38,333 nt of DNA from Caballeronia arationis (GCF_001544975.2 NZ_FCOG02000061.1:1-38333); one strand, 5' to 3'. Shown: positions 24,745 through 33,711, counted from the stretch's first letter. Program-made: numbers and translations. Notes: generated by a model not told the origin, from the letters alone.

Positions 24745-25827
24745 TCATGGGTGCGGTGCAGAAGAAGCTGTACGTGTAGCGTGAACCGGGTCGGGAACCT
24801 GGACGCGCGAGGATGACGGCGCGTCGTCGAGAAACACGACGTGTCTCGCAACCGGGAAAAGCTGCCAGCCAAATCGTCGCGACGCGTAGCCCCAGATGCC
24901 TTGGGGGAAAAACATCGTGACTACGATCGCAAGCGCGCCCAGACCGATCAGATACCAGGTGCCGAAGTCCGACAAGAACTTGTTCAACAGAAAGAAGATC
25001 AGCGCGCCGATGATCGGACCTTCGAGTGTCCCGAGTCCGCCGATCATTACGATGAAGATTGCGAACGCGGTCCAGTTCACGGAGAACGCAGCATCGGGCG
25101 AGATGCGCAGGTTGCCGACGAAATAGAGGCCGCCCGCGAGCGCCGTGCCAGCCGCCGACACCAGATAGACCACGAGTCGCGCACGCCTGACATCGACACC
25201 CTGGCTGTTCGCCGCAATCGCATTGTCGCGCATCGCGGTGAGGGCGAGCCCGCGCCTGGAGCGCAAGAACACGTAGAGCAGGCCGATGGCCGCGGCTACG
25301 ATCGCGAGCGCCGTCCATAGCGTAAGCGATTCGCGCAATGCGCGCGGGACGCCCTGAAACGCCGTGAGACTCGTGCCCGATCCGCCGCCCAGCCACGCTA
25401 CGTTCGCCACCGAGAGCCTCAACACTTCCGCGATTACCCATGTGCCGATCGCGAAATAGCCGCCTTCCAGCCGGAACGCCACGAGCGAGACCGGCACGGC
25501 GATCACCGCTGCAATGACGGCGCCTATCGGTACCGCGACGAATGGCGAGATGCCGCCATAGTTGGCGAGCATCAGCATCGCATATCCGCCTATGCCGAAG
25601 TACGCCTGCTGGCCGATCGAGACCATTCCGCCGTACCCCGCAAGCAGGTTCCACATCAGGGCAAAGACGAGATAGGCTGCGATCTGCGTAAAGTCGCGCA
25701 ACGTGTCGCGCCCGGCCCAATAAGGGAGGCTCGCCACGAAGACGGCCGCAAGCAGAAGGACGAGCACGGCCGCCTTGCTCGCGGGTGTCGCACGCCGCAC
25801 CTCGAAGCCTCGTTCGCGCATGTTCAT
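24745..25827 (-). CDS. livM: Branched-chain amino acid-type (Liv/HAAT) ABC permease, LivM
   Basis: Second permease of the operon's Liv-type importer, 360 aa with about ten hydrophobic helices. Family signatures include DFTQIAAYLVFALMWNLLAG, YGGMVSIGQQAYFGIGGYA, GGYFAIGTWVIAEVLRL and the cytoplasmic ATPase-contact region LTAMRDNAIAANSQGVD. It carries a soluble C-terminal tail of about 40 residues (ending RTASSAPHP) that exceeds most LivM proteins. Liv-type importers also carry aromatic acids, urea and other small molecules, so the substrate is probably the aromatic growth substrate or a precursor rather than leucine; this is inferred from the operon. Confidence 0.9.
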   Translation of the reverse strand: MNMRERGFEVRRATPASKAAVLVLLLAAVFVASLPYWAGRDTLRDFTQIAAYLVFALMWNLLAGYGGMVSIGQQAYFGIGGYAMLMLANYGGISPFVAVPIGAVIAAVIAVPVSLVAFRLEGGYFAIGTWVIAEVLRLSVANVAWLGGGSGTSLTAFQGVPRALRESLTLWTALAIVAAAIGLLYVFLRSRRGLALTAMRDNAIAANSQGVDVRRARLVVYLVSAAGTALAGGLYFVGNLRISPDAAFSVNWTAFAIFIVMIGGLGTLEGPIIGALIFFLLNKFLSDFGTWYLIGLGALAIVVTMFFPQGIWGYASRRFGWQLFPVARHVVFLDDAPSSSRVQVPDPVHATRTASSAPHP

Positions 25828-25848
25828 GTCGGTCTCCTCGATAAAGCG

Positions 25849-26715
25849 TCAAGCGGTCTTGGGGAAGAAGCCCTGCGGCCGCACGGTCAGCACGGCGAGG
25901 AACAGCACGTGTCCGAGCCAGATGCCCCAGCCGGGGTCGAAATAGAAGCCGATCTGCTGCGCGATGCCCAGCGCAATGCCGCCCGCGAAGGTGCCCCAGA
26001 ACGAACCCATGCCGCCGATGATCACGGCTTCGAACGCATACAGGAGCAGCGCGGGGCCATCGGAAGGAGACACCGCGGTGCGCATGCCATAGAGTGTTGC
26101 GGCGAGCGCGATCAGCACGAACGCGATGCTCATCGCGAGTGCAAAGGTGCGTCGGGGAGAGACGCCCATCAACTGCACGATCTCGCGATCGTCGGATGTC
26201 GCCCGAAAGGCACGGCCAAGCGGCGTGCGGCCAAAAAGCCATTGCAGCGCAAGCGTCGCCGCGATCGCGACGGCGAGCGTGAGCAAGGGCAGAAGCCCGA
26301 GCGCAACGCCGCCAGGCAACGCGAAGCTCATCGATTCGAAGCCGCCTGTGGAGAGCGAGCGCGGGTCCGCCGAGAAGACTTCCTGCAGCAGGTTCTGAAT
26401 GACGATCGACAGCCCGAACGTGACGACGAGCGAGGGCAGAGGATCGCGTCCGCTCACGCGATTGAGCACCGCGAACTGCACGGCATATCCCGCGCCGAAG
26501 GCGATGACGACGAGCACCGGGATGGCGATCCACAACGGCACATGCGCCCAGTTCGTCAGGGCGAAGAGCACGAACACGAGCAACACGATGAAGTCGCCAT
26601 GCGCTGTATTGGTCAGGCGCATCACGCCGAATACGAGCGACTGGCCCATCGCGAAGAGCGCATACAACGCACCGAGCAGCACCCCCTGCAGCACGATATT
26701 GACGATCGAAGTCAT
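25849..26715 (-). CDS. livH: Branched-chain amino acid-type ABC permease, LivH
   Basis: First permease of the importer, 288 aa. The start ATG 26715 overlaps the livF stop by four bases. Typical features are IVNIVLQGVLLGALYALFAM, the LVFGVMRLTNTAHGDFIVL segment, PSLVVTFGLSIVIQNLLQ, RAFRATSDDREIVQLMGVS (ATPase-coupling loop) and EAVIIGGMGSFWGTFAGGIA. Much longer in-frame extension upstream lies inside livF and is not the start. It probably pairs with LivM as a heterodimeric channel. Confidence 0.9.
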   Translation of the reverse strand: MTSIVNIVLQGVLLGALYALFAMGQSLVFGVMRLTNTAHGDFIVLLVFVLFALTNWAHVPLWIAIPVLVVIAFGAGYAVQFAVLNRVSGRDPLPSLVVTFGLSIVIQNLLQEVFSADPRSLSTGGFESMSFALPGGVALGLLPLLTLAVAIAATLALQWLFGRTPLGRAFRATSDDREIVQLMGVSPRRTFALAMSIAFVLIALAATLYGMRTAVSPSDGPALLLYAFEAVIIGGMGSFWGTFAGGIALGIAQQIGFYFDPGWGIWLGHVLFLAVLTVRPQGFFPKTA

Positions 26716-27419
26716 GAGGCCACTCCAAAATAGGCTTGTGTGATGGCTTCGTCGGAGACCTCGGCGGACGCGCCGGAGAGCGAGACGCGGCCCTCCTGAA
26801 AGCAGTAGAAACGCGACGAAACCTTGCGTGCAAGCTGCACGTCCTGTTCGACTACGATTGCGCTCATGCCATCGGCCACGATCGAAGGCAGCGCCGCGTA
26901 GATCTCGCGCACGATGACGGGCGCAAGCCCAAGCGACAACTCGTCGCACATGATGAGATCCGGGTTGCTCATCAATGCACGGCCGAGCGCGACCATCTGC
27001 TGCTGGCCGCCCGAGAGCGCCGTTGCCGGATGGCGCCGGCGTTCCTCGAGCACAGGGAAGAGTTCGTAGACCGTGCTCAGGTTCCAGCCGCCCGGCCGTT
27101 CGCAATAGCCTCCGAGCAACAGGTTCTCTTCGACGGAGAGACTTGCGAAGAGCCTGCGTCCTTCGGGCACGAGCGCGATGCCCTTGCCGACGATGGCCGC
27201 GGCCGGCATGCCGCCGATTGCTTCGCCCTTGTAGAGAACCTGTTCCGGGCGCGTGCGCAGCAGGCCCGCGAGCGTCTTGAGGAAAGTGGACTTGCCGGCG
27301 CCGTTCGATCCGATCAGCGCGATCACTTCGCCGCTATTCACCGTCACATCGACACCGAACAGCGCCTGAAAGTCGCCATAGAACGCGCTGAGTGCGCGCG
27401 TTTCGAGAATTGCCGCCAT
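26712..27419 (-). CDS. livF: ABC transporter ATP-binding protein, LivF
   Basis: One of two ATPases energising the importer, 235 aa. Walker A is GSNGAGKST (37-45), the ABC signature is ALSGGQQQMVALGRAL, and Walker B is DLIMCDELSLGL with the catalytic Glu. VPEGRRLFASLSVEENLLLG is characteristic of LivF. ATG 27419 was chosen because GGAGG lies seven bases upstream; GTG 27425, overlapping the livG stop, is an alternative. Its stop overlaps the livH start. Confidence 0.92.
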   Translation of the reverse strand: MAAILETRALSAFYGDFQALFGVDVTVNSGEVIALIGSNGAGKSTFLKTLAGLLRTRPEQVLYKGEAIGGMPAAAIVGKGIALVPEGRRLFASLSVEENLLLGGYCERPGGWNLSTVYELFPVLEERRRHPATALSGGQQQMVALGRALMSNPDLIMCDELSLGLAPVIVREIYAALPSIVADGMSAIVVEQDVQLARKVSSRFYCFQEGRVSLSGASAEVSDEAITQAYFGVAS

Positions 27420-27421
27420 GC

Positions 27422-28144
27422 TCACGCCTCCAGACCGAGATAAACGCGCCTGACCTCCGGGTCTGCCATCACAGCGGCGGGCGATCCTTCCGCGAGACGC
27501 CTGCCGAAATGAATGACAAGCAGCCGGTCGGCGACGGCAAGCAACGCATGAACGACGTGCTCGATCCACACGATCGTCACGCCGTGCTCTTTGACACGTT
27601 TGATTTCGTCGACGAGTTCATGAGTTTCCGGCTCCGTGAGGCCGCCCGCGATCTCATCCAGAAGCAGCAGCTTGGGACGCGTCGCCAGCGCGCGCGCCAG
27701 TTCCAGACGCTTGCGGTCCAGCAGCGTCAGCGTTCCGGCAAGCTGATTCGCGCGGCGCTTGAGGCCGGTGCGTTCCAGCACGTCGATGCAGACTTCACAT
27801 GCCGCGTGTTCTGCAAGCGCGCCCCCGAACGTCGCACCGACCAGCAGGTTCTCGAATACCGTCAGGCCCGCGAAAGGACGCGGCACCTGATACGAGCGCC
27901 CGATACCGGCGACGCATCGCCGGTGCGGAGCAAGCGCGCCAATATCGTTGCCGTCGAAGTGGATCGCGCCGGTGTCAGGACGCACGTCGCCGCTCACGAG
28001 GTTGAAAAGCGTGGTCTTGCCCGCGCCGTTGGGTCCGAGGATGCCGTAGGTTTCGCCTCGTTCGATCTCGAAGCTGATGTCGTCGGTGACCTTCAGCGCG
28101 CCGTAGCTCTTCGAGACGTTCGCCAGTGTCAGAACGCTGCTCAT
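27422..28144 (-). CDS. livG: ABC transporter ATP-binding protein, LivG
   Basis: The second ATPase of the importer, 240 aa. Walker A is GPNGAGKTT (37-45), Q-loop YQVPRPFAGLTVFEN, Walker B PKLLLLDEIAGGLTEPE, H-loop VTIVWIEHVVHALL. The C-loop reads GTLTLLDRKRLELARALA, so the usual LSGGQ is replaced by LTLLD. The partner LivF keeps LSGGQ, so the ATPase pair could have one consensus and one altered ATP site. Follows the binding-protein gene by 16 bases. Confidence 0.9.
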   Translation of the reverse strand: MSSVLTLANVSKSYGALKVTDDISFEIERGETYGILGPNGAGKTTLFNLVSGDVRPDTGAIHFDGNDIGALAPHRRCVAGIGRSYQVPRPFAGLTVFENLLVGATFGGALAEHAACEVCIDVLERTGLKRRANQLAGTLTLLDRKRLELARALATRPKLLLLDEIAGGLTEPETHELVDEIKRVKEHGVTIVWIEHVVHALLAVADRLLVIHFGRRLAEGSPAAVMADPEVRRVYLGLEA

Positions 28145-28160
28145 CGCGTAGTCTCCGTTG

Positions 28161-29462
28161 TCAGCCGATCAGTTTCAGCGGGCCTGTGAGCGGCACGCCG
28201 GGAGCGAGTTGATTGTTCACGATCGCGAGATCGAAACGATGCGCCTGTCCCGCCTGCGCCTTCACCCACTGGCCGCCGACGAGCGGTGTCTTTGCAACGT
28301 TCTTCACCGGACCGCTGCCCCACGCCACGTGCCCGACGACGGTATCGAGCCTGGTCGATGCGAGCGCGTCACGAATCGCTTCGTTGGAGTCGATATCCTT
28401 CGTGCGCTTCAACGTATCGGCGGCGATTTCGAAGAGCGCGTGTGCGAACCCGACAGGCTGCGTCCACTGTTTCGACATGGCCTTTTCGTAGGCATCAGCA
28501 AGCTGTCGCGCGGACTGTCCGGTCAACGATGACTTGAACGGATGCGACGGCGACCACCACACTTCGGTCGAGAGTCCGTCGCCGAGATCGCCGAGCGCTT
28601 CGATCGAGGTTGGGAAGAGCAGTGCCTTGCCGATGGAGATGACTTTCGGCCGGAAGCCTTGCTGGCGCGCCTGGACGAGAAAGTTCTTGGCATCGGGCGG
28701 AATCACCACGCCCGTCACGATCTGCGAGCCGCCTTGCTTGAACGCGGAAATCTGTGCGGAAAAGTCCTGCGTCATCGACTGGAAGCGCCCGGGGTCTTTC
28801 AGCGTGAAGCCTTTTTGCGTGAGCACCGGCGGGAATCCGAGCTTGCTGTCGCCCCATGCGTTGCCGTCGCCGTCGTTGGGGAAGAGGCCGCCGACCGCCT
28901 TGTTGGTCTGCACCGACTGCCACATGCCGGTGTAGACGGCGATCACGTCTTCGAGGCCCCAGAAGAAGTGATACGTATAGTTGAAGCCCTTTTTCGGATC
29001 GCCTTTTCTACCGAAGAACCACGGCTGCCAGGGAACGACCGTGGACACGCACGGCATCTCGTTCACTTCGCATGCATCGCTGACGGGGTTGGCCGTTTCC
29101 GGCGTGCCGGAGACGAGCATGATGTCGACCTTGTCTTTCAGGATCAGGTCGTTCGCCACTTCGCCTGCGCGGTTCGGATTCGACTGGCTGTCCTTCACGA
29201 GCACCGATACCGGATACTGCTTGCCGCCGATCGTGATGCCGCTTTTCAGCGCCGCCTGCATCTGCTGGATCGTGAAACGGTCGGCTTCGCCGAAGAGCGC
29301 GAGCGGACCCGTTTGCGGCGATACGTAACCTATTTTCAGGGTGCGCGGACCCGCGGCGTTCGCGATACGCGCAAGCATCGGCGAGCTGCCGACGAGCGCG
29401 GCGCTCGCCGCCGCCGCCTTCACGAATTTACGGCGAGCGCCGTCGATGGATCTGTCGTCCAT
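28161..29462 (-). CDS. Periplasmic substrate-binding protein of Liv-type ABC importer (Tat signal)
   Basis: The 433-aa binding protein defines transporter specificity. The start ATG 29462 has GGAGA five bases upstream. The N-terminus carries a twin-arginine signal (ARRKFVKAAAASAALVG, cleavage near ANAA, about residue 37), so it is probably exported folded. The mature protein has the type I periplasmic-binding fold: LKIGYVSPQTGPLALFGEAD, a RAGEVANDLILKDKVDIMLV strand-turn, and a hinge with DVIAVYTGMWQSVQTNKAVG. It is more like the aromatic-compound and urea branches than classical LivJ/LivK in general appearance, but this cannot be settled by eye. Located between maleylacetate reductase and livG. 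Confidence 0.87.
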   Translation of the reverse strand: MDDRSIDGARRKFVKAAAASAALVGSSPMLARIANAAGPRTLKIGYVSPQTGPLALFGEADRFTIQQMQAALKSGITIGGKQYPVSVLVKDSQSNPNRAGEVANDLILKDKVDIMLVSGTPETANPVSDACEVNEMPCVSTVVPWQPWFFGRKGDPKKGFNYTYHFFWGLEDVIAVYTGMWQSVQTNKAVGGLFPNDGDGNAWGDSKLGFPPVLTQKGFTLKDPGRFQSMTQDFSAQISAFKQGGSQIVTGVVIPPDAKNFLVQARQQGFRPKVISIGKALLFPTSIEALGDLGDGLSTEVWWSPSHPFKSSLTGQSARQLADAYEKAMSKQWTQPVGFAHALFEIAADTLKRTKDIDSNEAIRDALASTRLDTVVGHVAWGSGPVKNVAKTPLVGGQWVKAQAGQAHRFDLAIVNNQLAPGVPLTGPLKLIG

Positions 29463-29509
29463 GAATGTCTCCTTCAGTCTCTTTATGTGTTTGGCTGCGT
29501 CGCCTGCGC

Positions 29510-30568
29510 TCAATGGGGAGCGCGTCCTTCGTAGGCCGCTTCGAGCAATGCCCGCAATGGCTCGCGTTCGAGCGGGCGCGGATTCCCATAAGGATTCTTC
29601 AACGCGATGTTCAATGCGATATCGATGTCGCTTGCCTTGAAGCCGATGTCCTTCAGCGCAGTAGGCGCGCCGTTGCTACGTGCCAGCTCGAATGCACCTT
29701 GCGCGGCATCGGTCGTACCGAGTGCGCGTGCGATACGCTTCATCGCTTGCGGTGCGGCATCGCGGTTGTAGGCGAGCGCATGTGGCAGCACGATCGTGTG
29801 CGTCTCTGCGTGCGGGAGGTTGAACGTTCCGCCGAGCGTGTGACACAGCTTGTGATGCAGCGCCATGCCGACACTGCCGAGTACCGCGCCGCACAGCCAG
29901 GCGCCATAGAGACAGTCGCTGCGGGCATCGATGTCGTCCGGACGCGCGGTGACCTTCCCGATACCTTGAGCAAGCGCTCGAATGCCTTCCTCCGCCATCA
30001 GGCTGACGACCGGATTCGCGTCTTCCGCATAGAGGCCTTCGGCTGCATGAGCAATCGCGTTGATGCCGCTCGTGACCGATAGCGATGCGGGCAGCGATAC
30101 CGTCAAGGCCGGATCGTAGATCACGGTCCTCGGCAAGACGCGGATGTCGCGGCCGGTCTTCTTCAGCCCCGCTTCCGTCAGACCGTAGATCGGCGTCATT
30201 TCGGAACCGGCGTACGTGGTCGGCACGGCGAGGATCGGCAGCGACGAGCTCAACGCAATCGCCTTGCCGAGACCTGTCGTCGAGCCGCCGCCGATCGCCA
30301 CGGCGCAGTCGGCGCCAACCTGCTGCGCGTATTCGCGGGCTTCGCGCGCGATCTCGACCGGCACGTGCATCACGGCCTTGGCGAACACGCCTGCGACGCG
30401 CGGACCGAGCCGCGCGGCAAGCGCCTCGGCCTGCTCGCGCTGTTGGGGCGTCGAGAGCACGATCGCGCGCTTCGCGCCCAGCAGCTCGATCTCGCGCTCG
30501 AGGTGTTCGATGCTGCCCGCACCGAACACCACGCGCGACGGCATGCCTTGATAGATGAACGGGTCCAT
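29510..30568 (-). CDS. pnpF: Maleylacetate reductase
   Basis: Reduces maleylacetate to beta-ketoadipate (3-oxoadipate) with NAD(P)H, the last step before the central beta-ketoadipate route. The 352-aa protein is of the iron-alcohol-dehydrogenase superfamily, maleylacetate reductase branch. It has YQGMPSRVVFGAGS at the N-terminus, the nucleotide loop AIGGGSTTGLGKAIAL (about 91-106), VPTTYAGSEMTPIYGLTE, and the conserved His cluster in HHKLCHTLGGTFNLPHAETH. It starts four bases after the aldehyde dehydrogenase, so the two are co-translated. The symbol follows the p-nitrophenol pathway; the same enzyme is called MacA, TfdF or HapF-like elsewhere. Confidence 0.88.
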   Translation of the reverse strand: MDPFIYQGMPSRVVFGAGSIEHLEREIELLGAKRAIVLSTPQQREQAEALAARLGPRVAGVFAKAVMHVPVEIAREAREYAQQVGADCAVAIGGGSTTGLGKAIALSSSLPILAVPTTYAGSEMTPIYGLTEAGLKKTGRDIRVLPRTVIYDPALTVSLPASLSVTSGINAIAHAAEGLYAEDANPVVSLMAEEGIRALAQGIGKVTARPDDIDARSDCLYGAWLCGAVLGSVGMALHHKLCHTLGGTFNLPHAETHTIVLPHALAYNRDAAPQAMKRIARALGTTDAAQGAFELARSNGAPTALKDIGFKASDIDIALNIALKNPYGNPRPLEREPLRALLEAAYEGRAPH

Positions 30569-30572
30569 GGCT

Positions 30573-32036
30573 TCAGCGCGGATAGTAGGGCGGAATCTTG
30601 GCGTCGACGTTGACCCAGATTGACTTCGGCTGGGTGTATTCGCGCATCACTTCGAAGCCCATCTCGCGGCCATAGCCGCTCGCGCCGACACCGCCGAACG
30701 GCGAAGCCGGGCTGACGCGCTTGTAGCAGTTGATCCACACCATGCCGCTTCGCAACTGGCGCGCGAACAGATGCGCGCGTTGCAGGTCGCGTGTCCACAA
30801 GCCCGCACCCAGGCCGTATTCCGTGCCGTTCGCGATGGCCAGCGCCTCTTCATCGCTGCCGAACGTGCTGACCGTGACGAACGGGCCGAATACTTCCTCT
30901 TGCGCGACGCGATCGGTGGGCTTCGCCGCGACGATCGTAGGCTCGACATAGAACCCCTTTGCAAGCGCAGCATCGCCGGGCGCCTTGCCGCCGGATATCA
31001 CATGCCCGCCTTGTTCGCGCGCGACATTGACATACGACAGCACGCGATCCCGATGCATCTGCGAAGTGAGTGGACCCATCTCCGTTGTGGGATCGAGCGG
31101 ATCGCCGATCCTGATCGAGCGGGCAAGCGAAGTGAAACGTTCAAGCAGTTCATCGGCGACGGACTCATGCACGATCAGCCGCGACGCCGCAATGCACGCT
31201 TGCCCCTGATTGTGGAAGATGCCGAATGCAGAGCCCTGCACGACCTCGTCGAGGTTCGCATCGGCGAAGACGACGTTCGCACCCTTGCCGCCGAGTTCGA
31301 GCTGCACCTTCTTCAGATTGCCGCTCGACGCCTGCACGATCTTGCGTCCCACCGCCGTCGATCCCGTGAACGCGACCTTGCTGATCTGCGGGTGCTCCGC
31401 GATGTATTGCCCCGCCACTGCCCCGAGTCCCGGCAGCACGTTCACGACCCCCGCAGGAAAGCCGACCTCCGCCATCAATTCGGCGATCGCGAGACTGGAA
31501 AGCGGCGTGAGTTCCGCGGGCTTCATCACGACGCAATTACCGGCGGCAAGCGCGGGCGCCATCTTCCAGCTCGTGAACATCAGCGGGAAATTCCACGGCA
31601 CCACTTGCCCGACGATGCCGACGGGCTCGCGCGTCATATAGTTCAGAAAGCCTGCCTCGACCGGGATCACCGAGCCTTCGATCTTGTCGGCCATGCCGCC
31701 GAAGTAGCGGAACGTCGCTGCCGTGCGCGGCACGTCGAGGTTGCGCGTGTCGCGGATCGGATGGCCCGTGTCGAGCGATTCGAGGCGCGCGAGTTCGTCC
31801 GCGTTCGCTTCGATCGCGTCGGCGAGCTTGAGTAGGAGCCGACCGCGGTCCGCTGCAGCCATGTTGCTCCATGCCGGAAATGCGGCCTTCGCCGCATCGA
31901 CCGCGCGATCGATATCGGCGCGTCCGGCCATCGATACATGAGCGATCACCGAATTGTCGTGCGGGTTGAGACTGGCAAGCGTTTCGCCGCTCAGGGCGGG
32001 AACGAAGCGGCCGTCGATGAAGAGTTGCGTTTGCAT
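30573..32036 (-). CDS. pnpE: Aldehyde dehydrogenase, probable 4-hydroxymuconic semialdehyde dehydrogenase
   Basis: Oxidises an aldehyde with NAD+. The 487-aa protein has the complete ALDH family set: PWNFPLMFTSWKMAPALAAG (substrate/cofactor), FTGSTAVGRKI (NAD loop), catalytic Glu in LELGGKGANVVFADANLD, catalytic Cys in NQGQACIAASRL, and EEVFGPFVTVSTFGSDEEA. In the hydroquinone pathway the product of ring cleavage, 4-hydroxymuconic semialdehyde, is oxidised to maleylacetate by such an enzyme. Its place between the hydroquinone dioxygenase and maleylacetate reductase supports this assignment strongly; sequence alone would only say ALDH. ATG 32036 is preferred over an upstream in-frame start. 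Confidence 0.85.
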   Translation of the reverse strand: MQTQLFIDGRFVPALSGETLASLNPHDNSVIAHVSMAGRADIDRAVDAAKAAFPAWSNMAAADRGRLLLKLADAIEANADELARLESLDTGHPIRDTRNLDVPRTAATFRYFGGMADKIEGSVIPVEAGFLNYMTREPVGIVGQVVPWNFPLMFTSWKMAPALAAGNCVVMKPAELTPLSSLAIAELMAEVGFPAGVVNVLPGLGAVAGQYIAEHPQISKVAFTGSTAVGRKIVQASSGNLKKVQLELGGKGANVVFADANLDEVVQGSAFGIFHNQGQACIAASRLIVHESVADELLERFTSLARSIRIGDPLDPTTEMGPLTSQMHRDRVLSYVNVAREQGGHVISGGKAPGDAALAKGFYVEPTIVAAKPTDRVAQEEVFGPFVTVSTFGSDEEALAIANGTEYGLGAGLWTRDLQRAHLFARQLRSGMVWINCYKRVSPASPFGGVGASGYGREMGFEVMREYTQPKSIWVNVDAKIPPYYPR

Positions 32037-32126
32037 GTCGGTCGTGCCTGAAGGGTTCTTGGGCAAAAGCGTCCCCCGCGACGCCGGCTCGCGGCGTCGT
32101 CATTTCGATACGGGGGCAGGAAGGGT

Positions 32127-33122
32127 TTAGAGCGGCACCGGATAAGGCGCGAGTTCACCGCTCTCGTAGCGCTTCGGGAGATCGGGGGTCGCGTTCTCCC
32201 AGACGAGCAGCATCGAACGCTTCTGCGAGTAACCCTTGTGGCGAATGTCGGCGGGCATCGCGGCGATGTCGCCAGCGTTCATCGTGATGCGCGCACGCGG
32301 CTCGCCGCTGTCCTTGTCGGCGACATCCCAGATGATCTGGTCGGAGAGCTGCAGGAACCATTCGACGCGATCGTTGCCATGAAAGACCGGCAACACGAAC
32401 TCTTCTGTCGTCGGGCAGAACAGGCTCTGTTTGCACACCGATGTCACCGACGGATTCCACGTCACGTCCGAGCGCGACAGATACTTGAACAGACTGAACG
32501 CGTGCAACTGGCCTTCGAAGCCGGGCGCAGCGTGAACTTCGGGCTCGTCCTGATCGACGTCGGCGAACTGCCGGTTGACAGGAAGATCGTCGCGCAGCGG
32601 GGAGTCGCCTGCGAGGCCCGGCATGCGCTTCGTCGCGATACGCGTGCGGTCGATGGCGGCGATGTTGTCGCCGTGCTTCGCGCCGAATGCGGAGCCGGTT
32701 TCTTCCGGTGCCGCGAACGGGTCGAAGCCTTCGTTGACCCAGTCCTTCAGGATCGCCTTGAAGGTCGCCATGATCACGGGCGTCTCGAACTGCTGCGTGT
32801 AGTCGATGCCCGCGTTCCTGAAGCTCGCGTTATAGGCGCCGGCATACATGTCCACGCGGCCGTAGTGATTGCGCGTGCCGATCACTTCATCGAAGTTGAC
32901 CCAGCCGTAAAAGAAGCCCCACGCGACGTCGCGCATCATCGCGCGCAGGAAGTCGTCGGCGTGCATCTGGTGCGAACGGCTTTCTCCGTTCGACGGCCAT
33001 TTCACCGTGGCGAAGTAAGCGTCGCGGCTGAACTCGAATTCGCCGAGCCTGAATGTGCGGTAGCCGGTGACCTTGTCCGGGTCGGTCGCGACGACGTTCT
33101 GAAGCAGGGTTGATTGATCCAT
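32127..33122 (-). CDS. pnpD: Hydroquinone 1,2-dioxygenase, large (catalytic) subunit
   Basis: Fe(II) extradiol-type enzyme that opens hydroquinone to 4-hydroxymuconic semialdehyde; the two-subunit form is known as PnpCD or HapCD. The 331-aa length fits. The metal site is visible in the cupin-like core: His248, Asn250 and Glu254 in FHGNDRVEWF, and His295 in PADIRHKGY. The spacing (H-x-N-x3-E, then 41 residues from Glu to His) equals that of the ligands reported for PnpD (His256, Asn258, Glu262, His303). The N-terminal DDFLRAMMRDVAWGFFYGWV and NHYGRVDMYAGAYNASF are further family features. It lies 42 bases behind the small subunit gene. Confidence 0.88.
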   Translation of the reverse strand: MDQSTLLQNVVATDPDKVTGYRTFRLGEFEFSRDAYFATVKWPSNGESRSHQMHADDFLRAMMRDVAWGFFYGWVNFDEVIGTRNHYGRVDMYAGAYNASFRNAGIDYTQQFETPVIMATFKAILKDWVNEGFDPFAAPEETGSAFGAKHGDNIAAIDRTRIATKRMPGLAGDSPLRDDLPVNRQFADVDQDEPEVHAAPGFEGQLHAFSLFKYLSRSDVTWNPSVTSVCKQSLFCPTTEEFVLPVFHGNDRVEWFLQLSDQIIWDVADKDSGEPRARITMNAGDIAAMPADIRHKGYSQKRSMLLVWENATPDLPKRYESGELAPYPVPL

Positions 33123-33164
33123 GATGTGCTCCGGGAAGGTATGCGGGGTTCGTGTGCGTCGTCG

Positions 33165-33656
33165 TTACTGGATGCAGATGTCGGCCCACTTCTCGACCGA
33201 CTCCGGTCCGAGGATCGTCTGCACGAGCAGCACGCCTGTCTTGCGTGCGTCGAAGCGATACGCGGCACCCGCGGGCAGCAGCGCCTGATGACCCCGGCGA
33301 AGGCGCACGAAGCCCATCGACTGCCCCGACGGCTCGCCATCCAGACGCACGGTTCCTTCCGTTTGCTCGCCAGCCAGCGGACCATCGGACGGCTTGATGA
33401 AATGCACGTCGATCTCGCCGTCGAGCGCGACCGCGAATTCGTCATGCGATGCGGTGTACCAGGGCGATGTTCCTTCCGCGCGCAGCGTCTCGATCACGTA
33501 CTTGAGGTTTTTCCCGACGACGACCTTCTCGTACGGTGCGGACTGGGTCGCGACCTCGAACACGTTCGACATCGCGTAATGTCCGGCTTTGCCCTTGATG
33601 ATTTCGATCGAGCCCTTGCGGTAGTTGCCAAGGCTGCCGAGATAGGTCTCTTGCAT
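33165..33656 (-). CDS. pnpC: Hydroquinone 1,2-dioxygenase, small subunit
   Basis: First gene of the catabolic operon, 163 aa. It is a cupin-fold protein like PnpC/HapC: LGNYRKGSIEIIKGKAGHYA, a DEFAVALDGEIDVHFIKPSD strand pair, and GHQALLPAGAAYRFDARKTG. The small subunit is needed for a stable active dioxygenase but the iron is in the large subunit. ATG 33656 has GGAG six bases upstream; ATG 33668 with its own GGAG is possible and adds four residues. The promoter must lie in the 164-base gap before the LysR gene, which holds a clear dyad. Confidence 0.85.
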   Translation of the reverse strand: MQETYLGSLGNYRKGSIEIIKGKAGHYAMSNVFEVATQSAPYEKVVVGKNLKYVIETLRAEGTSPWYTASHDEFAVALDGEIDVHFIKPSDGPLAGEQTEGTVRLDGEPSGQSMGFVRLRRGHQALLPAGAAYRFDARKTGVLLVQTILGPESVEKWADICIQ

Positions 33657-33678
33657 GTCAGTCTCCATTGCTCCGTTG

Positions 33679-33711
33679 ATCTTCGTGAACGTGCTGCCTT
33701 GGAACGAAGAT
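33679..33711. promoter_or_regulatory. Inverted repeat (8 bp arms) in the catabolic operon promoter region
   Basis: ATCTTCGT (33679-33686) and ACGAAGAT (33704-33711) are perfect inverted arms with a 17-base centre, just upstream of the first catabolic gene. It is a good candidate operator, for the adjacent LysR protein or another regulator. The site could also overlap the transcription start or the leader RNA. Confidence 0.5.

Noticed and set aside
24671..26833. A 720-codon open frame antisense-shifted over livM and livH
   Set aside because: It is Arg-rich, has no SD, and overlaps well-supported permease genes on the same strand in another frame; a GC-rich shadow.
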